Positions 12,167 to 21,487 of a DNA stretch of 64,000 nucleotides are shown piece by piece; within the stretch, counting starts at the first letter, position 1, and each line of letters starts with the position of its first letter. The notes under the pieces are model-generated. The model saw nothing but the letters and a program-made list of their open reading frames with translations. It was not told the DNA's origin and did not search any database. The stretch is from Sthenelais limicola (Eukaryota > Annelida > Polychaeta > Phyllodocida > Sigalionidae): the NCBI GenBank assembly GCA_942159475.1, contig OW804100.1, positions 6,526,127-6,590,126 of the forward strand, given 5' to 3'. Both the position numbers and the translations under genes were made by a program.

Positions 12167-13515
12167 GTACCCTCCTCCAGTAACCCCCATCAGTACCCTC
12201 CTCCAGTAACCCCCATCAGTAGCCTCCTCCAGTAACCCCCATCAGTAGCCTCCTCCAGTAACCTCGTCCAGTAACCGCCTCTAGCAAGCTCGTCCAGTAA
12301 CCCCCTCTAGTAACCCCCTCCACTAACCTCCTCCAGTAACCTCCTCCAGTAACCCCTCCAGTAACCCCCTCCAGTAACCTCCTCCAATGAACACCTCCAG
12401 TAACCCCCTCCACGAACCTCCTCCAGTAACCTCCTCCACTAACTCCTCCAGTAACCTCCTCCCCCTCCAGTAACCTCTCCCAGTAACCTCCTCCAGTAAC
12501 CCCTCCAGTAACCTCCTCCAATGAACACCTCCAGTAACCCCCTCCAGTAACCTCCAATGAACACCTCCAGTAACCCCCTCCACTAACTCCTCCAGTAACT
12601 TCCTCCAGTAACCTCCTCCAGTAACCCCCTTCACTAACCTCTCCCAGTAACCCCCTCCAGTAACCTTCAATGAACACCTCCAGTAACCCCCTCCACTAAC
12701 TCCTCCAGTAACCTCCTCCAGTAACCCCCTCCATTAATCTCTTCCAGTAACCTCCCCCAGTAATCTCCTCCAGTAACCTCCTCCAGTAACCTCTCCCAGT
12801 AACCCCCTCCAGTAACCCCCTCCAATGAACACCTCCAGTAACCCCCTCCAGTAACCCCCTCCACTAACCTCCTCCAGTAACCTCTCCCAGTAACCTCCTC
12901 CAGTAACCCCCTCCAGTAACCTCTAGTAACCCCTCCACTAACCTCTCCCAGTAACCCCCTCCAGTAACCTCTCCCAGTAACCTCCTCCAGTAACCCCTCC
13001 AGTAACCTCCTCCAATGAACACCTCCAGTAACCCCCTCCACTAACCTCCTCCAGTAACCTCTCCCAGTAATCTCCTCCAGTAATCCCCTCCAGTAATCTC
13101 CTCCAGTAACCTCTCCCAGTAACCCCCTCCAGTAACCTCTCCCAGTAACCCCCTCCAGTAACCTCTCCCAGTAACCCCCTCCAGTAACCTCTCCCAGTAA
13201 CCTCCTCCAGTAACCCCTCCAGTAACCTCCTCAAATGAACACCTCAAGTAACCCCCTTCAGTAACCTCCTCCAGTAACCTCTCCCAGTAACCTCCTCCAG
13301 TAACCCCTCCAGTAACCTCCTTCAATGAACACCTCAAGTAACCCCCTCCAGTAACCTCCTCCAGTAACCTCTCCCAGTAATCTCCTCCAGTAATCCCCTC
13401 CAGTAATCCCCTCCAGTAATATCCTCCAGTAACCTCCTCCAGTAACCCCATCCAGTAACCTCTATTAACCTCCTCCAGTAACCCACCTCCAGTAACCTCC
13501 TCCAGAACATCTCCA
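12167..13515. repeat. Minisatellite of about 1.35 kb, unit about 14 bp
   Basis: Nearly a hundred imperfect units built on CTCCAGTAACCCC and CTCCAGTAACCTC. A higher-order variant with CCTCCAATGAACACCTCCAG recurs roughly every 100-200 bases, so larger blocks were also duplicated. Long open frames on the minus strand (Gly-Tyr-Trp-Arg-Leu-Leu repeats) are a by-product of the repeat and move between frames. Confidence 0.95.
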
Positions 13516-14190
13516 TTACCAGTAATTATTTAGAAGAAAGGGGATGGATGAGGTGAAAGTTTCCACTGAAGCATAACAAATCTATGCTTAAGAGAGGTAA
13601 CATGGTTCATGTCCATTTGACATGATTTGTTAATAGATCTAGGCCCTAACCCATTGAACATACCAGGTAATGCCCAAAACGGGAAATATCTCAATTTTAA
13701 ATCCTCCCTTAGAATGGTCCGATCTGAATAAATCTTGATTTTTATCAAAGAGCAGAACTTTGTTGCCATGTCTATGTATGCTGTCCCATTGCCCCATCTT
13801 TGATAAGGGGGTTATTAGGGGCAACACATGAGTGATAAGTTTTAGACCAATACATCTTCACAATTGCTTAAATATATGAAAACAATCTGAGGAACAATCG
13901 CTCAACTACTCTACATGAATATTCACCAAAACATGAAGTCTCTTGGTATAGGTATATAATCGATAATACCTAGCTAGCAACGATTAAAAAAAACTGATAT
14001 TTTTTCCATAAATTCACATAGGTATTTGGAGATTATTTCAGACATTATTTAGGTGACCAATGGATTGTTTCAGACCTATTGAAATAAACCTTACTAACTA
14101 CAATAGTGAGAAGAGGTAGAAACAATAGCTCTTTATATACCTGGTAATACCAAAAAGGGACATTTTAAATTGAAAGAAAGCTTTTAAATA
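13516..14190. other. Non-coding stretch right of the minisatellite
   Basis: AT-rich DNA with short open frames only. Phrases such as TACCAGGTAATGCC and TACCTGGTAATACC recur near 13660 and 14140, suggesting old internal repeats. No gene is recognised. Confidence 0.5.
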
Positions 14191-14264
14191 GCGATATATC
14201 GCTATGAAACGGGGCTCAGGCAGACAACCTAAAGTCGCCAGGTGTAAACTTAGTGTTAAAGCAA

Positions 14265-14820
14265 GGTAGGTGTGACGGTCAATAGGCCTACTGACTGGGC
14301 AATTTTTTTCATCTGTATACCAGCAGTTTCCTTCGCCCTGCATATTTCTATGGACCTCAAAAGTTAATGCCGGGTCCCTGAGTAGCTTTTCGGTTGTTTT
14401 CCTGTCACTGATTCCCATCGTGATACGGTCCCTCAGTATTGAGTTTGTCAACTCGCCATAGCCACATGATGCTATTTTAAGTCTCAAGTCTGTGAGGAAT
14501 CTGTCAATCGTACATATCGTACATAACACACGTTTTGTCTAGGTTCACAAAACTGTCCAAACTTTTGGATCACTGTTGGATAGTCCTGATGGTCCTCCCC
14601 TGGAACCAGATTATTCCCGATGGGAGCCCTCCACATGAACATGGTGTAGGTATCCTGTGCCTCCGGGCCTGCCACGGATAGTAAAATGGCTACTGCACTC
14701 AGTCCCTGTGTTGCTTGGTCAACTCCAACCACCTGGAGGTACCACCCTATCTGCGCCTTGAACTTTCTCCACTTTTCCGCGATGTTGCCATCCTTCATCT
14801 GCAACTGGGGGCATCATTTG
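14265..14820 (-). pseudogene. Ty3/gypsy gag relic
   Basis: Two fragments read as gypsy capsid on the minus strand. The upstream one (14484-14804) contains AEKWRKFKAQIGWYLQVVGV and FGQFCEPRQNV. The downstream one (from 14529) contains RFLTDLRLKIASCGYGELTN and ILRDRITMGI. These blocks are typical of the gag-capsid family of gypsy elements related to Mag and Steamer. A shift and small deletion near 14520 separate them. The copy is cut off at 14221 by the edge of the inverted-repeat element. Confidence 0.8.
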
Positions 14821-14894
14821 TCGTTCCATATTGATTTAGCGTTTTTCTTCCACTTTCTGGTACCATGGTTTAGATCAACTGACTACAACAAGAT

Positions 14895-15120
14895 CTGAGT
14901 AGCAACTGTTTATTGACAACTCCTCCACCAGGGGGCTGGAGGTTGTCTCTCCTAGGTGGCAGCACCTAGCATGTCAAGACTCTATATATCATTGCAAAAA
15001 TGCCAGTAGGAGGAGGAGCATGACCACGGTGCACTCGCCATGCTAGCATGGCAGGCAGGATTCTCTCACGAGTGACGTCATGAATCCTCCGAAGATGTCT
15101 GCCTATATTAAAGATCATAA
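14895..15120 (-). repeat. Possible LTR of the gag relic
   Basis: This lies directly upstream of the gag relic in its orientation. Read on the minus strand it contains a TATA-like ATATTAAAG near 15107, a CRE-like TGACGTCA near 15070 and AATAAACAG just before the gag leader. No second LTR copy is in the window, so boundaries are not fixed. Confidence 0.35.
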
Positions 15121-15221
15121 TCCAAGATTGTTTGCCCTCCAGGACTCTTATTATTCACCATAATTATGTTCAAACTTAGCTGACATTGATTTTACCTCAA
15201 TAAATAGGGATAGGGCTATAT

Positions 15222-15320
15222 TGTAAAGAAGTCTGGCCAGGCCATGAGTGGCGTGCATGTCTGACCATGATCAGGGCTAAATAGGTCAGAGTTTCGACCC
15301 AAAGAATTCAATTCTTTACA
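15222..15320 (-). repeat. 3' LTR of the gypsy element, internally deleted
   Basis: Only 99 bases remain. The first 13 and last about 86 bases match the 570-bp LTR at 27668-28237; roughly 470 internal bases are missing. Adjacent bases 15321 onward are AT-rich and purine-rich on the minus strand, as expected beside a polypurine tract. Confidence 0.85.
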
Positions 15321-16244
15321 TTCATCCCATATTTTATTTTTGTTGAAAGCTTTCTTTCGAACAAAATATTTAGCCACTGATCAACCCAGTCCAACCAAAC
15401 AAGAGAAATAGAAATAAAGTTACATAATACACACACACAAAAACATAAAAAGGTTAAAAATGAAAATACTATAAAATCTGTGGACCTGAAATGGTCAAGA
15501 TGAAAAAGTCTTCAAAAAGGGGGGTGGCTCTATTAAAGGACTGTTCATTAATTAAGAAGCCATCTTCCCGTATTAAAAAGTCTTTCAGTGGAATAAGTTG
15601 AAAAAGTCTGTGGGTGGAGGTGTGCTTTTGAACACCTGTTAAATGTCTTAACCTCTCGTAGGAAATTCAGCACACAAAGGTCCACACGTACGGTCGTCAC
15701 CGTTTTTCCCTCTGTCTGCCCGGCCAGCCAAGGTCCCTGCTGGACCCTGTTGCTGACCGAGAAGACGCTTGTCTTGCTCCGTTTTCCTAGATGCTGGAGC
15801 AAGCACAGGTTGGTAGTCACACTACAGTATTTCCATAATAATGGGAACAATAACAGACCATAAGTCAACGTTTCTGCATTATTTCACCAGCCCCTCCTGT
15901 ATGGACAATACTTCGGTCAAAGCAGTAGTTGAGAATAGACAAGAAGCACTGGTCCTGTGGTGCTTTTTGTAGGCCTCTCTATCTCTAACTAACTGTTTGT
16001 TTAAAACAATGTCTCATAAAGATAATTGAATAGGATTACCATTGGGCTGGGTCCTTGTCCACGGACCCTACCATTGTCTCCAAAAGGGGAAATGGATTTT
16101 ACCCAAGGTATGTCTATTTGTTTGTTAACACATGTACATCTCTAGCACCAGGAGAGATTACAGCACAAATATCAATATTAAAGAGTGCAGAAAAAGACAG
16201 ATGATTGTTACCCCAGAGAAACCAAATAACATTGTTAAATTAAA
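15321..16244 (-). other. 3' non-coding part of the gypsy element
   Basis: About 920 bases lie between the env remnant and the 3' LTR. One 106-codon open frame (15548-15868) has no recognisable domain. I see no gene here. Confidence 0.5.
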
Positions 16245-17110
16245 TTATTTCATCCTGGTCAGTCCGAAATTGGCAGCGTAATATGGTGAGGCAGTGGAGG
16301 GGGCAGGGAGATGCTCGAGAGAACGAGAACCAGTCCTAGCGCCTGGAGTGGGCTCTTCATCCTCTCGATCTAATTCTTGGAGGGCTAGGGCTGCAAGGTG
16401 GTGGGTTGGGGGTCCTATTGGGATATTCTCTCGGGGCTTAAGGTTCCTCAGACAACACAGAAGGCTGACTTTGCCTCTGGGGGCGAGCCCTTTTCGGCGG
16501 AGGTAGATTATTCCCAGGGTCATGACTCCTAGGAGAGTGGGGATGAGAGTGGCTATACCCCAGATAGAACTTTCAGACCAAGGGGTGGAGGAAATCAGGG
16601 GGGAAATGGGTTTAGGGAAATCTGTGAGGGTGAGTAAGGGTATCTCGGCAGGAAAGTCAATTGCTGATTTAATTGGGGGTAAAGGGATAATTTGCCATAA
16701 GTCAGATTAAACCCGGGGAGAGGCATAATCTTGGGGGTGGGACTCATGGCGTTGGATGCTGCTCACATGCCAATCCTTTCCAACCAGGAGACAACCGCAT
16801 TCTAAAATTACCCTGGCATGCCGGTGATACGTTTGGATCACTGGTTTCTGCCCAGGACACCTCAAGATGGTTTCCAGAGGTTCATAAATAGCTAAAATTA
16901 CAGAAGAAATGGATTCTCCCTCTCTAAACACTTGGTTCGTTAAATTATTCCTTTTTACAATCTGCGCCTTACAAAGGTCTGGCCTTTTACCCAAAATAAT
17001 ATTTGTTTCGCAGGTCGGGGTTAGATGCTCTATTGCAGCTGAGCAAATCTGGGGTTCAAACCCAATACAGTGCTGAGGAAGAAATGACCCCCTTGGCGTG
17101 GCACTTGTTG
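16245..17110 (-). pseudogene. env-like remnant of the gypsy element
   Basis: After the integrase end the minus strand encodes a Cys-bearing ectodomain piece (LTPTCETNIILGKRPDLC, then ECGCLLVGKDW) followed by a hydrophobic membrane span (IWGIATLIPTLLGVM, about 16505-16575) and a short basic tail. An in-frame stop at 16707-16709 separates ectodomain from membrane span. The arrangement fits the C-terminal part of an errantivirus-type envelope protein. The N-terminal half, with any cleavage site, is absent. Family assignment is inference from position and topology. Confidence 0.55.
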
Positions 17111-17254
17111 TGGTTGAGGTGGGCGTGGCACTTGGTCCTCGTCCTCCACATGCATGTGCTCGTCCTCTGGTTGCTCTGCTCTCGCTTGGTCTTCCTGTTC
17201 TATCTGAATTTGAGGAGGCATCTTTGGTATTGGTAAATAAACAGTGTCCGGCAC
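17030..17254 (-). pseudogene. Acidic Pro/Gln-rich fragment of the gypsy polyprotein
   Basis: A 74-codon open frame rich in Pro, Glu, Asp and Gln (QEDQARAEQPEDEHMHVEDE) between the integrase C terminus and the env remnant. It may be the disordered end of Pol. It overlaps the env-like frame by about 80 bases. Function not recognised. Confidence 0.4.
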
Positions 17255-17324
17255 TGCCCTAGGCTGGGGTGGGGGAGGTGGTGGAACATGAACTTGTTGA
17301 GCTTTTTGGGCCTGTCTCCGAGCC

Positions 17325-18047
17325 TTATTTCTTTTTACCTTGACCCGCCCTCGGTTGCCTAGTTCTCAGTACATCCCATTCTATTTCCCCAGATACCAAT
17401 TTTACCCTATCCCTATTTATACGCCTGCGTTCACCCTGGGGTCCCCTCAGAGTTAGGGTGGTACCCCTTATCCCCGTTATTACATAACCATGGTCCCACT
17501 TGGGATCTAGTGGAGTACTGGTGCCTGATAGCACCACCACATGATCCCCTATTTTTAGATCCTTTGCATTTGCTCTGGCCCTAATCTCTCATAGTTAGCC
17601 ACTCTACTGGCCTCAGTGCGCTCAGCAGCTTCTCTGAACGCATCTGTTAAGGCCTGTAGGCGCTCACTCAGTACGACATCTTCTGTTCCCTCTGGAGTGG
17701 GGAATAGAGTTAGAATAGGGGTATTTTGGATTGGTGCCGAAAGTTAAAAAATATGGTGTAAAACCAGTTACACAAGAAGTGGAGACCCTATGTGCCCAGA
17801 GGGTTGGACCTAAATGGCTTTCCCACTCTGCTGGTCTTGCATTGATGAATTTTCTTAGTATATTTTTAAAAGTTTTGTTAAATCTTTCAATTTTACTGTT
17901 TGTCTGGGGGTGAAAAGCTGTAGAATGCCTTACTTTGGTGCCTATGGATTTAAGGTACCCTTCCACTTGATGGTTCATAAATTCTAAGTTTACTACATTG
18001 CCATCTAGTGGCGATGAGCAGGACCAAATGAGATATATCTCGCGCAT
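17325..18047 (-). pseudogene. Gypsy integrase, C-terminal half, broken
   Basis: 17664-18047 contains TAFHPQTNSKIERFNKTFKN, the block carrying the catalytic Glu of the DDE integrase core. 17325-17540 (DHGYVITGIRGTTLTL, GERRRINRDRVKLV) resembles the small beta-barrel at the integrase C terminus. A stop and frame change near 17660 and another break near 18050 split the gene. Confidence 0.8.
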
Positions 18048-18057
18048 GACAAACCAG

Positions 18058-19641
18058 TTACTTCCGCTTGATTAGACCGTTAGATTCTAATCCCCGGTCA
18101 GTGATGACTACCTCTGGAGGGCCATACCTAGGGACATATTCATTGGCCAGATAATCAGCAATGTTTTTAGCTGCTTTGGAGGGTATGGGTTTGACTTCTA
18201 CCCAGCCAGTTGCGTGATCTATTACAGTCAAGATGTATCTATTATCTTTATCAGAGACCAGGAAGGGACCACAGAGATCCATTCCCAGTATCTGACCAGG
18301 ATATTTGGCTATTGGCATCACAGTAGGAGGTACACGCGCCCGACCCACTCTGTTTACAGCACACCTAGCACATCGGATTAAGACATTATAGGTATCTCTT
18401 CTCATGGTGGGCCATTTATAAGCCTCTTGGATCCTATCTAAGGTCTTCCTCATGCCTTGGTGGCCTACTTCAGTGTGGGCGCGTCTCACTACTCTATGCC
18501 TAGCTGAGGGTGGCAGGACCAGGCGGGGGTAAGCCGGCTTGCCTGGGGGAGGGGTGAGAGTGAAAAGCATGCCATCAATTATGGTGTAATCTCCCTCCTC
18601 CTCCATCCCCTGTTGGAATTGTTCCAATTCCCTCTGTTCTAATCGTATTTTGTCTTTCTCGAGTTTATCAAATTCCCAAGGAATTTCATCTATTTCCTCT
18701 AAGGCACAGACTTCAAGAGAACTGAGAGTCGGCCCTTCCTTCTTGGGGTTTGTTTTTATTCGAGAAAGCATGTCTGCCCTGATATTGTTTGCCCCTTTTC
18801 TATACTCAGTGGGAGCCCCAAACTCTGCTATTAATACTGCCCATCTTTGAATTTTGGTGTTTTTAACCTCTCCCACAAACAGAGACTTTAAAGGCTTGTG
18901 ATCAGTGTAAATTTTGAATTCGCTACCCTGTAGATAAGGTCTGAGCTTATTTAAGGCATATACGATTGCATAAGCCTCTTTTTCAATCATAGCCCAATTG
19001 AGTTGTGGGCCAGAGAGTTGTTTAGAAATATACTGAACTGGCCTCTCTATGCCTTCACTATCAGACTGGACCAGTATGGCCCCAATTGCGTAATCACACG
19101 CATCACTATAGAGACGATAAGGCTTATCCAACTGAGGGTGCGCCATTACTCTATCTGAAGTCAGTAATTCCTTCAGCGTTTCAAAAGAGTTTTGCTGCTC
19201 TTCCAACCATTCAAACCTGGCATACTTTTTGGTAAGTTTGACCAAGGGATGAGCTACCTTAGCATAATCTGGGATACATTGACGGTAATACCCAGTCATT
19301 CCTAGGAAGGAGCGGACTCCACTCACATCCTCTGGAGGTAGCATATCCCTGATAGCACTACATTTATCCGGGTGGGAATTAATTCCATCTTTTGAAACTT
19401 GGTAGGCGAGGAGATCTACCTTCTCTTGTTTGAAAATACTTTTACTCTTTTTGATTGTAATTCCGTATTCTGCTAATTTATCCAACACCAAAGCCAAATG
19501 GTGATCATGCTCCTCTTCAGATTTTGAATAGATTACAATATTATCTATAAAAGTCATGCAAAATTTGCCAATAAATTCCAAAAACATTTTGTTCATGGCC
19601 CGTTGAAAGACGGCTGGTGCGTTAGTGAGTCCAAAAGGCAT
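18058..19641 (-). pseudogene. Gypsy reverse transcriptase - RNase H - integrase, N part, catalytic site altered
   Basis: A 527-codon open stretch in Pol order. It starts in the RT palm (MPFGLTNAPAVFQRAMN) and reads FIDN where YxDD is expected, so the second catalytic Asp is Asn. RNase H follows (PYRLYSDACDYAIGAILVQ, YTDHKPLKSL). Next come an H-H-C-C integrase zinc finger (RRAHTEVGHQGMRKTL, CARCAVN) and the integrase core (LGMDLCGPFLV, VVITDRGLESNGL). The frame ends at 18058 inside the core. The preceding RT segment (19642-19851) contains stops. Confidence 0.88.
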
Positions 19642-19851
19642 CCTACGGAATTAAAATAGGCCCCTATGGCACACAAACGCTGTCTTTTCAATGCTATCTG
19701 GGTCCATTTCTACTTGCCAGTAGCCACTTTTTAGGTCGATGGTGGAAAAGACAGTTGATCCTGCTAAACTATCAAAAATATCCTGAATATTAGGAAGTGG
19801 ATGAGCATCCTTTTTGCTTACAGAGTTTAGTTTTCTGAAATCGACACAAGG

Positions 19852-20487
19852 TCAATTGCTCCCATCTTTCTTTGGGACCAACAATATCGGGCTCCCCCAT
19901 GCTGAGCTGCTGGGTTCTATTACTCCCAGCTCCAGCATCTCATCTAATTCTTTATCTACTAGTTTTCTCTTGGCCAGGGGCAAACGATAGGGGCGTTGAT
20001 TAATTGGGCGTGCATTTCCAGTATCTATGTGCATTTTCACATCTTTAAAAGTACCTAATTTTCCCTGCTTTCCTATGCCAAAAACAGCGGGGTATTTTTC
20101 TTCCCATGCTTCTGCCTCTGTGTGGATAGAGGCGAATTCTTGATCCGCACTACCCACTTGTTGCCTTCTGTAACTTTTTCCTTCCAAAATTACCTTTCTT
20201 TTTCTGAAGCTAATTTGGGCATCTAATATAAATAAGGCATCATCCCCCAGAAGCAGTTCATGGTGGAGTCTTTTTACAATATAAACTGGAAATGAGCTAC
20301 CCCCCAAGTTAACTATCGCCTGCCCTTCAGTTTTGAGATCATGACCAGAGAGTGATTTAAGAGATTCCCCCTTTGTCAATACGAGAGGCCGATGATGGGT
20401 TTTGCAAAAGGCTCTCCATACATCCTCTCGCATTAGACTTCTGGACGCCTTGGTATCAATGAGTGCACGCATCTTCATCCCCGCCAC
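19852..20487 (-). pseudogene. Gypsy protease and RT N terminus, altered active site
   Basis: The aspartic-protease loop reads ALIDTKASRSLM; the expected Gly of DTGA is Lys, which should abolish activity. The HHELLLGDDALFILDA block matches the second half of the protease. From about residue 170 the RT begins (RPYRLPLAKRKLVDKELDEM, SSSAWGSPILLVPKKDG). The frame stops just after, at 19852. Confidence 0.85.
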
Positions 20488-20522
20488 TGAGATGGAGAGA
20501 CAGAACCTCTCATCCGGCCTTT

Positions 20523-20794
20523 CTATTCCCCCTGGTTAACATATTTGGCTGGCTTTTGAGCGGTAGAGGCCATCTGCATGGCCGCCACCACTGCAGCCTG
20601 TACATGTGCATAGCGGTGGGAACATTCCCTTGCAAAATGTCCCTCCTCCCCACACTCATAACAGACATTTTTACCCCTAAACCTTTTCCCTCCTCCCTGC
20701 TTATTCTTTTCAGGTCCTGGATTATCATTCCCCTTCCCTTTCCCTGGGTTATTTACTACCTGAGAACTGGCAATCGGGGGTGGGGGGTAGGACA
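20523..20794 (-). pseudogene. Gypsy nucleocapsid part of gag (downstream of the LINE)
   Basis: Encodes YPPPPIASSQVVNN followed by a CCHC zinc knuckle, CYECGEEGHFAREC. It is the continuation of the gag at 26415-27315; the LINE at 20795-26414 separates the two pieces. Confidence 0.88.
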
Positions 20795-21487
20795 TATATA
20801 TAAGAATTTTTATTCAAGTTTTTGTCAGGTACAAGAATCGGACACAAAATCTAAAATTAGCATGCTAAGATTAGTTCTTCCATCTAGCCCTGACCGTCTC
20901 TGACACATACTGAAATAAAGTTTTGACATTTTGGTTAATTAATATATACAGTATCTTATATTGCGGTCTCCATTGATTATGTCACTATACAATTCCTTTA
21001 CAAGATGGAAGGATCTTAGAGCTGTTTTGACAACCTTAAACCTTAGTCTAACATCTTATTATCGTATTACAAGTACATGGGCGTATTACCCTTATGTTAC
21101 TGCGGATTATCATTGTAATTGATTGAGTTACAGATCCGATATAAATTTTTTCACGGTGTACTTACAATAGAATGGTTGGATAGTATAATAATAATGGATT
21201 AACAATTGATTAACAATGGAACATGGATTACAGTGGAATAACATTGGCATTATATGCTACTCTTAAAAAAGAGTACCCGATCCACCCTGTCCTACCCACA
21301 TGAACTCCCATTGATACCTCAATCTTATAGAACGGCATTATACGCCAAAGATGGTAAGTATTACATATTCAGACGCACTAAATCAGTGCCTTAATGCTAT
21401 GGCATTACTGTTTCGACCTCTTCAATTTTATTTTACATTTGAATAAGATCTCTATTCAACATTCAGCATTTATACATTCATTTATCC

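Larger units (their letters stand above)
10999..14221. mobile_element. Possible DNA element with about 20-bp terminal inverted repeats
   Basis: The left edge reads GCCAGGGCCCCGTTTCATAA and the right edge is its near inverted copy, ending ATGAAACGGGGCTCAGGC. Both ends lead inward into short palindromes based on AGCGATA and TATCGCT. A perfect 14-bp-arm hairpin (TAGTGATATTTAGC and its complement) lies near 11079-11114. No transposase is seen, and no clean target duplication flanks the ends. Two separate small elements in opposite orientation would look the same. Confidence 0.4.

Noticed and set aside
12216..13516. Several long minus-strand open frames rich in Gly, Tyr, Trp, Arg and Leu
   Set aside because: They are translations of the 14-bp minisatellite, jump between frames with unit-length changes, and have no flanking gene structure.
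15548..15868. 106-codon minus-strand ORF in the gypsy 3' region
   Set aside because: No recognisable motif and no support from related sequence in the window.
17005..17065. tRNA-like text with a GGTTCAAACCC B-box-like motif
   Set aside because: It falls inside the gypsy env-like frame, and no cloverleaf stems form around it.
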